From Paenibacillus spongiae (GTDB lineage Bacteria > Bacillota > Bacilli > Paenibacillales > Paenibacillaceae): a stretch of DNA of 64,000 nt. Below are positions 17,089 to 25,365 of this stretch, one piece after another. Made by a program: the position numbers and the translations under genes. The notes under the pieces were generated by a model. It was not told where the DNA came from and did not search any database. It saw only the letters and a list, made by a program, of their open reading frames with translations. Numbering within the stretch: the first letter of the stretch is position 1; each line of letters begins with the position of its first letter. Location: the NCBI RefSeq assembly GCF_024734895.1, contig NZ_CP091430.1:2746501-2810500 (forward strand). Reading direction: 5' to 3'.

Positions 17089-17988
17089 ATGAATAAATCG
17101 ATAGCGATCAGAGAGTCGCTTGGCGACAGACTATTTCTTTTCCTTGTGTATGCCTTTCTGGCGGTCGTTCTCATCATTGTACTCTACCCGCTCATCTACA
17201 TTGTGAGCTCGTCCTTCAGCTCTCCGCGAGCCGTCATCAGCGGCAAGGTATGGCTGTTCCCGGTGGAACCAAGCTTGGCGGGGTATAAGGCGATTTTCTC
17301 CAATCCGCAAATCTTGACTGGATACGCCAATTCCTTGTTCTATACCTTCTTCGGCGTCTTGATTAATGTATCCATGACCGTTATGCTCGCCTATCCGCTG
17401 TCCAAAAGCACGTTCTACGGTCGCGGATTCATTATGCTGCTGCTTGTCATTACGATGATGTTTAGCGGAGGGTTGATTCCCTATTATTTGACGGTCAAGT
17501 CGCTCGGAATATTGGACACCAGATGGGCGATGCTGCTGCCCGGCGCTTTGGCGGTATGGCAGGTCATTATCGCCCGCACATTCTTTCAGTCGACCATTCC
17601 GAAGGAGCTCGGAGAAGCATCCGAATTGGATGGCTGCAGCGATTTCGGATTTTTATGGCGGATCGTGCTTCCCTTGTCGAAGCCGATTCTGGCCGTACTC
17701 GTTCTGATGTATGCGGTGGGGCACTGGAATGCCTACTTCGATGCGCTCATCTTTCTGAAGTCGCAGGAATTGTTCCCTCTTCAAATTATTTTGCGCAACA
17801 TTCTCATCTTGAATTCAATCGATGCGAGCATGATGGTCGACGCCAATCAAATGGCGGCGATGCAAGGGCTTCGGGACCTGTTGAAATTCTCGTTGATCGT
17901 CGTTGCGACGCTGCCTGTACTAGCGCTTTATCCGTTCGTGCAGAAATATTTTGTCCAAGGCATTATGATCGGATCGCTTAAGGGCTGA
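17089..17988 (+). CDS. Sugar ABC transporter permease (LplC-like)
   Basis: A 299-residue permease with six membrane helices, 19 bases behind the first permease. The EAA loop reads GEASELDGCSDFGF near residues 178-191, slightly altered from the usual EAARIDGA pattern. It pairs with the LplB-like subunit to move sugars bound by one or both of the flanking lipoproteins. An AGGTAGGGGG ribosome-binding site is present just before ATG 17089. Typical length for the family. The gene is followed by a hairpin (17989-18014) and then by the second binding-protein gene. Confidence 0.92.
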   Translation: MNKSIAIRESLGDRLFLFLVYAFLAVVLIIVLYPLIYIVSSSFSSPRAVISGKVWLFPVEPSLAGYKAIFSNPQILTGYANSLFYTFFGVLINVSMTVMLAYPLSKSTFYGRGFIMLLLVITMMFSGGLIPYYLTVKSLGILDTRWAMLLPGALAVWQVIIARTFFQSTIPKELGEASELDGCSDFGFLWRIVLPLSKPILAVLVLMYAVGHWNAYFDALIFLKSQELFPLQIILRNILILNSIDASMMVDANQMAAMQGLRDLLKFSLIVVATLPVLALYPFVQKYFVQGIMIGSLKG

Positions 17989-18014
17989 CCGCTTTGGAAT
18001 ATGAGCCAAAGCGG
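17989..18014 (+). other. Intercistronic hairpin
   Basis: CCGCTTTGG (17989-17997) pairs perfectly with CCAAAGCGG (18006-18014), starting one base after the permease stop codon; there is no T run. It could protect the 3' end of the permease transcript or set different levels of the binding protein downstream. Confidence 0.5.
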
Positions 18015-18185
18015 CCGGGAAGAGAGTAAGTGCTTCTTAGATCGGCAGGATGCCGGGGTTCCCCTGAAGAGAGTTGTGCTGATTGATACCAAGCCAGGAG
18101 GTGATCGGGGGATTTTGGTTGTCCGGAAGATGAAGCAGATTACTTCACCGCAATCCTGTACGCAAAATTAAAGGAGGAGTCGGCA

Positions 18186-19838
18186 TTGAAGAAAAAGAAG
18201 AGAAAGATCCTGATCGCGATGGTTCTCACATTATCCATGCTGTTATCGGCATGCAGCAGCGGTAGCGATTCGGGCGGAAGCAGCGGGAATGAAGGGAACG
18301 ACGGCGGCGAGAACAATGATGCCGTTACGATTAACGCTTACATTGTCGTCCCGCCACGGATCGAGGATATCAGCACGAATACGGTAACGAAATTCATTGA
18401 AGAACGAATGAACATCAAATTTAAGTTTGATGCAACCCCGCAAGCCAATGCGGCCGATAAGAAGAAGCTGATTATGGCAAGCGGAGATTATCCCAATGTA
18501 TTTCTATCGGGGGGATTCACGCAGGCGGAACAAATCGATTACGGCAAGCAGGGTATTCTAATTCCGTTGAACGACCTTATTGACAAATACGGGAATGAAA
18601 TCAAGAAGGCATTCGACGAGGATCCCGATCTGAGGGCGGCCATTACGGCACCGGACGGCAATATCTACGCGCTTCCTCACATCAATGATTGCTTCCACTG
18701 CTGGTACTCGCAGAAGCTGTGGATTAACAAGGAATGGCTGAAAAAATTAAATCTTGAAATGCCGACCACGACGGATGAGTACTACGAAGTACTGAAGAAA
18801 TTCAAGACGATGGATCCCAATGGCAACGGGCAAGCGGATGAGGTACCGTTATCGGGAGCATTCAATACTTGGCACGGTCTTCCGTCCAACTTCTTAATGA
18901 ACGCCTTCATTTACGATAACGACGAGGATTTCTTCTATATGAAGGACGGCAAAGTCCAACTGGCTGCGAATCAGCCCGAATGGCGTCAAGGCCTGGAGTA
19001 TGTGAATAAGCTGTATAGCGAAGGGCTGATCGATAAAGAAGCGTTCACGCAAAATAACGATCAGATGATGCAGGTCGGGAATAAAGAGGGCGACAATATA
19101 ACGGGAAGCGTTACAGCCGGACATATCGGCATGTACTTCAGCATGGTGGAGGGGCAGAACCGGCATAAAGAATACATTACCGTTCCGCCTCTCAAAGGAC
19201 CGAACGGAGTCGCATATTCCGGCTATTATAAAGCTTATGGCAGCGGGCAATTCGCCATTACGAACAAAGCTTCTGAGAAAGAAGCGATTGCGGCGATCAA
19301 GCTCGCGGACTACTTGTATTCCGAGGAGCATGCGATCACGAACGAGTACGGCCTTGAAGGGAAGTATTGGGAGAAAGCCAAGGAAGGCGAGAAGGACGTG
19401 CATGGCAATCAAGCCAAATACAGCCTGAAATCCGCTTATTGGGATATCGGCACGACGTTCAACGATACATGGGATCAGATGGGCATTACCCGCAGAACGC
19501 GGGAAATCCGCGAGTCCTGGGCCGTACCGGAGGATCCGTTCTCGCAAGTCGGCTATGAATACCGTCTGTATATGGAGACGGCGAACAATTATGAGAACAA
19601 GCAGCCGGAAGAAACATTCCCTCTGACGATCTTCATGGACGCGAATGACGCGAAGGAAGCCAACCAGCTGCGCACCCAAATCAACGAATATGTCAGGTCG
19701 AACATGGCTCAATTTATTACTGGTTCCAAGAAGCTCAATGACAGCGAATGGGACAAATACGTGAAGGGCTTCGACGGGCTGAACCTGAGCCGTTATCTGG
19801 AAATTTATCAAGCGGCTTATGCTAATCAGAAAAAGTAA
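18186..19838 (+). CDS. Sugar ABC transporter lipoprotein (LplA-like), copy 2
   Basis: A 550-residue lipoprotein with a basic N-terminus, hydrophobic segment and lipobox LSAC (Cys about residue 22), followed by a Gly/Ser/Asn-rich linker. Domain content and length match the LplA-type binding protein, including DPNGNG (about residues 213-218). It is paralogous to copy 1 (14102), which precedes the permeases, and its position behind them makes a sandwich. TTG 18186 has a strong AGGAGG nine bases upstream. The long 197-base leader, with an intercistronic hairpin, suggests separate control of its expression. A good terminator follows at 19871. The ligand is not determinable; the importer type usually handles complex oligosaccharides. 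Confidence 0.92.
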   Translation: MKKKKRKILIAMVLTLSMLLSACSSGSDSGGSSGNEGNDGGENNDAVTINAYIVVPPRIEDISTNTVTKFIEERMNIKFKFDATPQANAADKKKLIMASGDYPNVFLSGGFTQAEQIDYGKQGILIPLNDLIDKYGNEIKKAFDEDPDLRAAITAPDGNIYALPHINDCFHCWYSQKLWINKEWLKKLNLEMPTTTDEYYEVLKKFKTMDPNGNGQADEVPLSGAFNTWHGLPSNFLMNAFIYDNDEDFFYMKDGKVQLAANQPEWRQGLEYVNKLYSEGLIDKEAFTQNNDQMMQVGNKEGDNITGSVTAGHIGMYFSMVEGQNRHKEYITVPPLKGPNGVAYSGYYKAYGSGQFAITNKASEKEAIAAIKLADYLYSEEHAITNEYGLEGKYWEKAKEGEKDVHGNQAKYSLKSAYWDIGTTFNDTWDQMGITRRTREIRESWAVPEDPFSQVGYEYRLYMETANNYENKQPEETFPLTIFMDANDAKEANQLRTQINEYVRSNMAQFITGSKKLNDSEWDKYVKGFDGLNLSRYLEIYQAAYANQKK

Positions 19839-19870
19839 GAAAGTGAAATAAAGGTTCTGAATTCCGGTTA

Positions 19871-19918
19871 AGCCTGAGCCACCCTCCTGCAGCTGAAGGA
19901 GGGCGGCTCAGGCTTTTG
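19871..19918 (+). terminator. Intrinsic terminator after the importer cluster
   Basis: AGCCTGAGCC-x-CCCTCC (19871 onward) pairs with GGAGGG-x-GGCTCAGGCT (to 19914), then TTTT. Confidence 0.9.
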
Positions 19919-19964
19919 TCGGTTTGAATGTCTCTGGTAATCGCAACCGAATGGAAGGGGGCAC

Positions 19965-19993
19965 TTGACGAACGATAGAAATCAATTTATAGT
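19965..19993 (+). promoter_or_regulatory. Sigma-A promoter of the sulfurtransferase operon
   Basis: TTGACG (19965-19970), 17-base spacer, TATAGT (19988-19993): a strong promoter. The CstR-type operator starts six bases after the -10 box, so bound repressor would block it. Confidence 0.75.
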
Positions 19994-19999
19994 ATCTAT

Positions 20000-20015
20000 A
20001 TACCCATACGGGTAT
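20000..20015. promoter_or_regulatory. CstR/CsoR-type operator 1
   Basis: ATACCC-ATAC-GGGTAT, the G/C-flanked A/T palindrome recognised by CsoR-family repressors. A near-identical copy lies before the cstR-like gene (23784-23799). Confidence 0.8.
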
Positions 20016-20071
20016 GTGTATTAACGAAATCGACTGATTAATTGAACAAGAAATAACAGGAGGTTATGCAG

Positions 20072-20641
20072 ATGTCGATCCGTGTTGATAAAACAGTGGA
20101 TGCGAAGGGGCTTGCCTGCCCGATGCCGATTGTCCGAACGAAGAAAGCCATTGAAGAATTGGAGGCCGGACAAGTTCTGGTGCTGCAGGCTACGGATAAA
20201 GGATCTCTGGCGGATATACAAAGCTGGGCGAAAACAACCGGACATCAATATTTGGGCTCTACACAAGAAGAGAATGTTCTGCATCATTACTTGCGCAAAT
20301 CAAGTCCGAGTGAAGTCAAGGAAGCGCAATCGCATCCCTACACGATATCGAACGATGAAGTGAAGCAAATGCTGTTAGGCGGTTCCGCTCCCGTCATCAT
20401 CGATGTGCGCGAGCCTGCGGAATATGCGTTCAACCGGATACCCGGCGCGGTATCCATCCCGTTTGGCGAGCTGGAGCAGCAGATCGGCAGGCTGGATCCT
20501 GAGCAGGAGCTTTATCTGATATGCCGGACGGGAAGCCGCAGCGATATGGCTGCTCAGCTGCTGGCGCAGAAGGGCTTCCGCAGCGTGAAGAACGTAATTC
20601 CCGGCATGTCGGAATGGAATGGCCCGACAGAAAACAATTAA
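20072..20641 (+). CDS. TusA-rhodanese fusion sulfurtransferase
   Basis: A 189-residue cytoplasmic protein with an N-terminal TusA domain (about 1-75; persulfide-carrying Cys16 in GLACPMP) and a C-terminal rhodanese domain (about 88-186; active-site Cys151 in CRTGSRS). Such proteins pass sulfane sulfur between carriers during sulfide and persulfide detoxification. ATG 20072 is the start because AGGAGG at 20058-20063 is at the right distance; an in-frame ATG at 20066 is too close. It is the first gene of an operon behind a CstR-type operator, followed by an MBL protein and a TusA protein. The similar S. aureus protein CstA also combines rhodanese and TusA modules, which supports the role. Confidence 0.92.
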   Translation: MSIRVDKTVDAKGLACPMPIVRTKKAIEELEAGQVLVLQATDKGSLADIQSWAKTTGHQYLGSTQEENVLHHYLRKSSPSEVKEAQSHPYTISNDEVKQMLLGGSAPVIIDVREPAEYAFNRIPGAVSIPFGELEQQIGRLDPEQELYLICRTGSRSDMAAQLLAQKGFRSVKNVIPGMSEWNGPTENN

Positions 20642-20714
20642 TTCTATTCATGGATAGTGCCGATTACGCTGACGTTTCGCTGACAGACTAATTACATCAG
20701 GGAGAGTGAAATCG

Positions 20715-21860
20715 ATGAATCAGACCGGGCTTAAAGGCATGGCCGCCGGAGAATTGGCCGCGAAGGTACTGAGCGAGGAGCCGATATTTATATTGGACGT
20801 CAGGAATGAGTCCGACTTCCAGGATTGGAAGATAGAAGGCAAGCAAGTGCAAATCCTGAATAAGCCGTATTTCGAGTTGCTCGACGGCGTTGAGGAAATC
20901 ATCGGCCAAATTCCGGACGACCGTGAAGTATTGGTTGTCTGTGCGAAAGAGGGTTCGTCCCAATTTGTTGCCGAGCAGCTCATTGAACAAGGAAAACGCC
21001 AGGTTGCCTACCTGCTGGGCGGCATGAAAGCTTGGAGCGAGCATCTCGAGCCGGTCAAAATCGGCGATCTGAAGGACGGAGGCTCGATCTATCAATTTGT
21101 CCGCCTTGGCAAAGGCTGCCTGTCCTATATGGTGTTCTCCGGTGGCGAAGCGGCTGTTATCGACACGCTGCGGATGACGGAGCAATTCGAACGCTTTGCA
21201 GCCGCGCATCATGCGGTGATCAAGCATACGCTGGATACGCATCTCCACGCGGATCATATCTCCGGCGGGCGCAAGCTGGCTGAAGATGCCGGCGCGAAAT
21301 ACTGGCTGCCGCCTAAAGATGCGGATGAAGTCGTGTTCGACTATAACCCGCTTATGGAAGGGGCAGACATCACCGTCGGCCAAACGCGAATCGCCATTCA
21401 GCCGCTATACTCCCCGGGGCATACGATCGGCAGCACGTCGCTAATCGTAGACGGGACGTACTTGCTCTCGGGCGACATTCTATTCGTGGCATCGATCGGG
21501 CGCCCGGACTTGGCCGGGAAAGCGGAGGATTGGGTTAGCGATCTTCGCGAAACATTGTACGAGCGTTATAAGCAGCTGCCTGAAGATTTGATTGTGCTTC
21601 CCGCACACTTCGGCAGCATGTCCGAACTAAGCAAGGATGGAAGCGTATCGGCACGGCTCGCAGACCTGTACCGCGATAATCCGGGGTTGAATATGGCAAG
21701 CGCAGCCGAATTTAGAAGCACGGTTACGGAGAAGCTGCCGCCGCAGCCGAATGCGTATCAGAAGATTCGCCAGACGAACATGGGGAAGATTATGCCCGAT
21801 TCCGATGAGCAGCGCGAAATGGAAATCGGACCTAACCGCTGTGCGGTTCACGACAGATAA
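20715..21860 (+). CDS. Rhodanese-metallo-beta-lactamase fusion (persulfide dioxygenase-like)
   Basis: A 381-residue fusion. An N-terminal rhodanese domain (about 1-110, Cys76 in VVCAKEGSS) precedes a metallo-beta-lactamase domain whose metal motif is T-H-L-H-A-D-H (His176, His178, Asp180, His181) with a later SPGHT and LSGDI, as in glyoxalase II-like persulfide dioxygenases (ETHE1/CstB type). The expected reaction is oxidation of persulfide sulfur to sulfite, or thiosulfate after transfer by the rhodanese. In S. aureus CstB the order is the reverse (dioxygenase first). ATG 20715 follows AGGGAG; GTG 20706 is possible but lies inside that site. It is 73 bases after the TusA-rhodanese gene and 20 before the TusA gene. 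Confidence 0.88.
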   Translation: MNQTGLKGMAAGELAAKVLSEEPIFILDVRNESDFQDWKIEGKQVQILNKPYFELLDGVEEIIGQIPDDREVLVVCAKEGSSQFVAEQLIEQGKRQVAYLLGGMKAWSEHLEPVKIGDLKDGGSIYQFVRLGKGCLSYMVFSGGEAAVIDTLRMTEQFERFAAAHHAVIKHTLDTHLHADHISGGRKLAEDAGAKYWLPPKDADEVVFDYNPLMEGADITVGQTRIAIQPLYSPGHTIGSTSLIVDGTYLLSGDILFVASIGRPDLAGKAEDWVSDLRETLYERYKQLPEDLIVLPAHFGSMSELSKDGSVSARLADLYRDNPGLNMASAAEFRSTVTEKLPPQPNAYQKIRQTNMGKIMPDSDEQREMEIGPNRCAVHDR

Positions 21861-21880
21861 TTTTGAGGAGGATATGACCA

Positions 21881-22108
21881 ATGGAGATTACGAAAGTAGT
21901 GGATACGAAGGGAATGGCTTGCCCAATGCCGATCGTCAAAGCAAAGAAAGCGCTCGACGCGCTGGAATCCGGTCAGGTGATGGAGGTATTGTCGACGGAC
22001 AAAGGATCGCTGAATGATTTTCAGGCGTGGGTGAAGCAAACGAATCATGAGCTGGTGAAGCATGAAGAGGACCAGGGCGTGTACAAATTTTATGTAAGAA
22101 AGAAATAG
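21881..22108 (+). CDS. TusA-family sulfur carrier protein
   Basis: A 75-residue sulfurtransferase with the family Cys14 in GMACPMP. It carries a persulfide between enzymes. A GAGGAGG site lies nine bases before ATG 21881. It closely resembles the TusA half of the first operon protein, suggesting duplication of a carrier module. It ends the operon headed by the promoter at 19965. Confidence 0.93.
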   Translation: MEITKVVDTKGMACPMPIVKAKKALDALESGQVMEVLSTDKGSLNDFQAWVKQTNHELVKHEEDQGVYKFYVRKK

Positions 22109-22142
22109 GCTGGAAATAACGCGGGCGCCTGTCGTGCCCGCA

Positions 22143-22316
22143 TTATTTCAAATCGCGATATACGATCCGGACGCCCAGGTGGCTGTAGGTTTCTTCCCGA
22201 TAATGTCCATGAGAGCATGTCTTCACATAGCCAAGATGATGATCGCTATGCGAAAGAGAATGGCTGCAGGACGGGCACTCATTCGTGAGGAGAAGCCGTT
22301 TCATGAGAGCAAGCAA
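22143..22316 (-). CDS. Possible small zinc-ribbon-like protein
   Basis: A minus-strand frame of 57 residues (from TTG 22316, behind AGGGGTGA) with an ordered CPSC ... HSDHHLGYVKTCSHGH pattern, in which four or more Cys/His residues could hold a metal. A GTG at 22325 is another start. It runs opposite to its neighbours between the TusA and TauE genes and ends 34 bases from the TusA stop. I do not recognise a family. The regular Cys/His spacing and the ribosome-binding site argue for a real gene; its short size and lack of context argue against. Confidence 0.45.
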   Translation of the reverse strand: MLALMKRLLLTNECPSCSHSLSHSDHHLGYVKTCSHGHYREETYSHLGVRIVYRDLK

Positions 22317-22450
22317 TAATATCACCCCTATATCCTATTAAAATACTTGGTATTAATATTATATTCATTTTTTGGTCATTTGCAACTGGTTTATAGGACC
22401 GCCGGGATGCAATCGTAGCTCCATAACTTTAGCGGGATAAGGAGGTTGTT

Positions 22451-23254
22451 ATGGACTGGATGCTATATCTGGTGATGGTTCTGCTGGGCTTTGTCGGCTC
22501 ATTCTTCTCCGGTTTACTCGGCATAGGCGGGGCTATCATCAATTATCCGATGCTTCTGCTGATCCCTTCCGGGCTATCGCTGGCAGATTTTACGGGTCAG
22601 CAGGTGTCTTCGATCAGTATGTTTCAAGTGTTCTTCGCTTCATTGGCGGGAATGCTGGCGTTCCAGCGGCGCAAGAAGACGGATCCGAAATCAGGGACAT
22701 TCATTCACCGGGGACTCGTCGTCTATATGGGCAGCAGCATCTTGGCCGGGAGCCTGCTGGGCGGTATTGTATCCAAGTTTATGTCCGGCGATACCATCAA
22801 TGTGGTGTATGGCGTACTTGCGATATTAGCCGTTATCTTAATGCTCATACCGAATAAAGGACAGGAGCAGCGGTTGAATGCCGACATTGCGTTTAGCAAA
22901 TTCATTGCCATTCTATCGGCGTTCATCGTCGGCATCGTTTCCGGCATCGTCGGTGCGGGCGGGGCATTCATTCTCATTCCGATCATGCTCACCGTACTCA
23001 AAATACCGACGCGCACCACGATAGCGTCATCCTTAGCGATTGTTTTTATATCCGCCATAGGAGGCATCATCGGCAAAATAACAGCAGGGCATATACCGAT
23101 TATGCCAACGTTATTTACGGTCATCGGCAGTCTGCTGGGCGCGCCGCTTGGATCCCGAATGAGCGCTAAGCTGAACGTTCGCATGCTGCGCTACGCTTTG
23201 ATTGTACTCATCGCCGGAACGGCGATTAAGATATGGATCTCAATATTAGGATAA
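22451..23254 (+). CDS. TauE/SafE-family sulfite exporter
   Basis: A 267-residue integral membrane protein with about eight helices and two repeated halves, each with a G-x-G-G-A motif (GIGGAIINYP about residue 25, GAGGAFILIPI about 170), which are the family hallmarks. It is expected to export sulfite or organosulfonates; in CstR regulons its likely task is to expel sulfite made by the persulfide dioxygenase. AAGGAGG precedes ATG 22451. It is followed 14 bases later by the DsrE-like gene, so the two are co-transcribed. Confidence 0.93.
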   Translation: MDWMLYLVMVLLGFVGSFFSGLLGIGGAIINYPMLLLIPSGLSLADFTGQQVSSISMFQVFFASLAGMLAFQRRKKTDPKSGTFIHRGLVVYMGSSILAGSLLGGIVSKFMSGDTINVVYGVLAILAVILMLIPNKGQEQRLNADIAFSKFIAILSAFIVGIVSGIVGAGGAFILIPIMLTVLKIPTRTTIASSLAIVFISAIGGIIGKITAGHIPIMPTLFTVIGSLLGAPLGSRMSAKLNVRMLRYALIVLIAGTAIKIWISILG

Positions 23255-23268
23255 GGAGAGGGTAACGA

Positions 23269-23751
23269 ATGACGGAGAAAAAAGAAAAAACGACGATTGT
23301 GCTCTTCAGCGGCGATATGGACAAAGCGATTGCGGCCTTCATCATTGCTAACGGCGCTGCCGCGTACGACCACGATGTCACGATCTTCTTCACGTTCTGG
23401 GGGTTGAATACGATGCGCCGGGATGAAGTCGTAAAAGTGAAGAAGGGCTTCCTGGAGAAGGCGTTCGGATGGATGATGCCGCGCGGAGCGAAGAAGCTGG
23501 GCCTCTCCAACATGAACTTTATGGGAATGGGTCCCAAGATGATTAAGCATGTCATGAAGAAGCATAATGCGCTCACGCTACCTCAACTGATCGAGCTTGC
23601 TCAGGAGCAGGGCGTCAAGCTCGTCGCGTGCACCATGACGATGGATCTGCTGGGCCTCCAACAGGAAGAACTCATCCCGGGGATGGAATATGCAGGGGTT
23701 GCCGGTTATCTCGGCGATGCTGTGGATGCCAAAGTCAACTTGTTCATCTAA
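23269..23751 (+). CDS. DsrE/DsrF/DrsH-like protein
   Basis: A 160-residue soluble protein of the DsrE/F/H-like fold (peroxiredoxin-like family in some annotations). The N-terminal FSGDMDKAIAAFIIANGAAA and FFTFWGLN segments match the family, which is thought to carry or transfer sulfur. A conserved Cys lies in VACTMTM (about residue 123). It has no membrane segment. It is part of the TauE cluster and ends just before the second CstR-type promoter. AAGGAGAGGG precedes ATG 23269. Function as a sulfur carrier is inferred from family and context. Confidence 0.9.
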   Translation: MTEKKEKTTIVLFSGDMDKAIAAFIIANGAAAYDHDVTIFFTFWGLNTMRRDEVVKVKKGFLEKAFGWMMPRGAKKLGLSNMNFMGMGPKMIKHVMKKHNALTLPQLIELAQEQGVKLVACTMTMDLLGLQQEELIPGMEYAGVAGYLGDAVDAKVNLFI

Positions 23752-23753
23752 AC

Positions 23754-23799
23754 TTGTCCGGCCATTATTTTTTGGTGTACATTATACCTATACAGGTAT
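23754..23799 (+). promoter_or_regulatory. Promoter and CstR-type operator 2
   Basis: TTGTCC (23754-23759), 18-base spacer, TACATT (23778-23783), then the palindrome ATACCT-ATAC-AGGTAT (23784-23799) directly against the -10 box. This fits autoregulation of the CstR-like gene. Confidence 0.72.
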
Positions 23800-23894
23800 A
23801 GGAATTGTAAGCAGCCACACTTCCGATATCGTTATGCTAAGAGGCATCCGGTCATAATAGGCTTTAGACAACTTTGAGGAAGAAGGGTTCGGTT

Positions 23895-24161
23895 ATGAGC
23901 TACAACTACACGGAGGATATCAAAAAACGGCTTCGACGGATCGAAGGGCAGGTTCGCGGCGTGCTCCGTCTGATGGAAGAGGAGAAATCCTGCAAGGATG
24001 TCGTCAGTCAGCTGTCGGCCGTCCGCAATGCCGCAGATAAGGCAATCGCACAGATCGTGGCCGAAAATTTGCAGCAGTGCATTCTGGAGGAGCAGGCCGC
24101 CGGAAGAGATTCGAGCAAGCTGGTGAAGGAAGCCATCGAGCTGCTGGTGAAGAGCCGCTAA
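23895..24161 (+). CDS. cstR: CstR-type persulfide-sensing repressor
   Basis: An 88-residue CsoR-family repressor. Cysteines are Cys33 (SCKDV) and Cys62 (NLQQC). Copper-sensing CsoR needs a histidine four residues before the second cysteine (HLxxC); here Asn58 stands in its place, as in the persulfide sensor CstR of S. aureus, so it should sense sulfane sulfur by forming di- to tetrasulfide links rather than bind copper. ATG 23895 is chosen; a longer TTG start at 23874 adds seven unlikely residues. The operators at 20000 and 23784 and the sulfur genes around it support this. Next gene is a rhodanese 21 bases on. Confidence 0.9.
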   Translation: MSYNYTEDIKKRLRRIEGQVRGVLRLMEEEKSCKDVVSQLSAVRNAADKAIAQIVAENLQQCILEEQAAGRDSSKLVKEAIELLVKSR

Positions 24162-24182
24162 CATGGAAGCAGGAGGGAATTC

Positions 24183-24569
24183 ATGGACGCTAATCAATGG
24201 ATTACCGTGATCGTTGTCGCGGCTCTGGTATGGTTCATCTATTCGAGGATGGCACCCGTTAAAGGGTTAAATAATGTGAATGCAGCTGCTTTCCAGCAGG
24301 AACTGTCGGACTGCGCCGACAAGCTGCTGGTGGACGTCCGCGAGAAGAACGAATACAAGACGGGCTTTATCCCGGGAGCGATCAACATTCCTTTATCGCA
24401 AATCCAGAGCCAAGCGGCGGAAATCCCGAAGGACCGGCAGATTTTCTTGTACTGCCGGAGCGGGATGAGGAGCAGGCAGGCTGCCGCCGTGCTGAAGAAG
24501 AACGGATTTACGAAAATAACGAATCTTCAGGGCGGCATTCTATCCTGGAAGGGCAAGCTGTCGAAATAG
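24183..24569 (+). CDS. Membrane-anchored rhodanese
   Basis: A 128-residue protein with an N-terminal transmembrane helix (about 6-20, ITVIVVAALVWFIYS) and a rhodanese domain with Cys91 in YCRSGMRS. The helix tethers a sulfurtransferase domain at the membrane, on the inside by the following basic region. It is downstream of the CstR-like gene and very likely shares its operator. The reaction would be transfer of sulfane sulfur to acceptors near the membrane. Start ATG 24183 follows AGGAGG. Confidence 0.92.
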   Translation: MDANQWITVIVVAALVWFIYSRMAPVKGLNNVNAAAFQQELSDCADKLLVDVREKNEYKTGFIPGAINIPLSQIQSQAAEIPKDRQIFLYCRSGMRSRQAAAVLKKNGFTKITNLQGGILSWKGKLSK

Positions 24570-24788
24570 CCGCCTGGCTCGTTATCAGATCTTGATAAAG
24601 AAGCCAGATCACATACGGGGATTGCCGGAAGAAGGATATGCCACACAATCGCCGCTTCATCTGAGGGCAGAATAGTTAGCATGGTGAGCTGCTGCGTCAG
24701 CCATTACCGGCACTCGATAGGATCATGCAGTTCGTGCGGACGGAGTTGGTTAATGTTTCGATGTCATCAGCATAAGGAGGGAAGGCAG

Positions 24789-25178
24789 ATGCTGGAGCAT
24801 TATACGGTAGAAACGGCTCAATCGGTGGATGAAGCCATCAAGGTGCTTGACCGGAACTTAAAGGAGGCCGGGTTCGGAATTCTTTGGCAGATGGACATTC
24901 CGTCGAAGCTTCAAGAGAAAGGCGTGAATTCATACACGAATCCATACCGGATCCTGGAGGTATGCAATCCAAGGGAGGCAGCGCGCGTACTGAACCATAA
25001 TGAGCTGGCAGGTTATTTTCTCCCTTGCAAAATTACGGTATACAAGTCAGGTGAGGTAACGAAAATCGGCTTGATTAAGCCGTCTGCATTCATGCGCATG
25101 CTGGATGATCCGGAATTGACGGCAACGGCACAGGAGATTGAAGCTGTATTGATTCAAGTGCTGGACCAATCCAAATAA
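24789..25178 (+). CDS. DUF302-family protein
   Basis: A 129-residue protein of the DUF302 family: it carries the YTVETAQSVDEAIKVLDRNL opening, the ILEVCNP segment with a Cys (residue 58) and the KITVYKSGEVTKIGLIKP central strand. DUF302 proteins have an ACT-like fold and often occur with sulfur or thiol genes, though no activity is settled. ATG 24789 follows AAGGAGGGA; a longer upstream frame from 24681 is unsupported. The gene lies 219 bases from the rhodanese gene, so it may have its own promoter. Confidence 0.82.
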   Translation: MLEHYTVETAQSVDEAIKVLDRNLKEAGFGILWQMDIPSKLQEKGVNSYTNPYRILEVCNPREAARVLNHNELAGYFLPCKITVYKSGEVTKIGLIKPSAFMRMLDDPELTATAQEIEAVLIQVLDQSK

Positions 25179-25220
25179 TAACGGTTAAAGGGCACTCCAA
25201 AAAAGGGAGCTTTTCGTATT

Positions 25221-25256
25221 AAGGTCAGCCATAATGATCCGGTTGGCCTTTTTTTT
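25221..25256 (+). terminator. Intrinsic terminator after DUF302
   Basis: AAGGTCAGCC (25221-25230) pairs with GGTTGGCCTT (25241-25250) with two G-T pairs, followed by a T run. Confidence 0.8.
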
Positions 25257-25365
25257 ATGGGCGATCGCGCCATCATCCACCGATCGGCTCACGCATAATT
25301 AACCTTGGAGGGGCAGATAATTGTTCAGAGTCGATTTATTCAATTAACCAAGGAGGCTGGCAGGT

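Noticed and set aside
22134-22319. Plus-strand 61-codon frame after the second TusA gene
   Set aside because: No ribosome-binding site; the opposite frame has the more regular Cys/His pattern.
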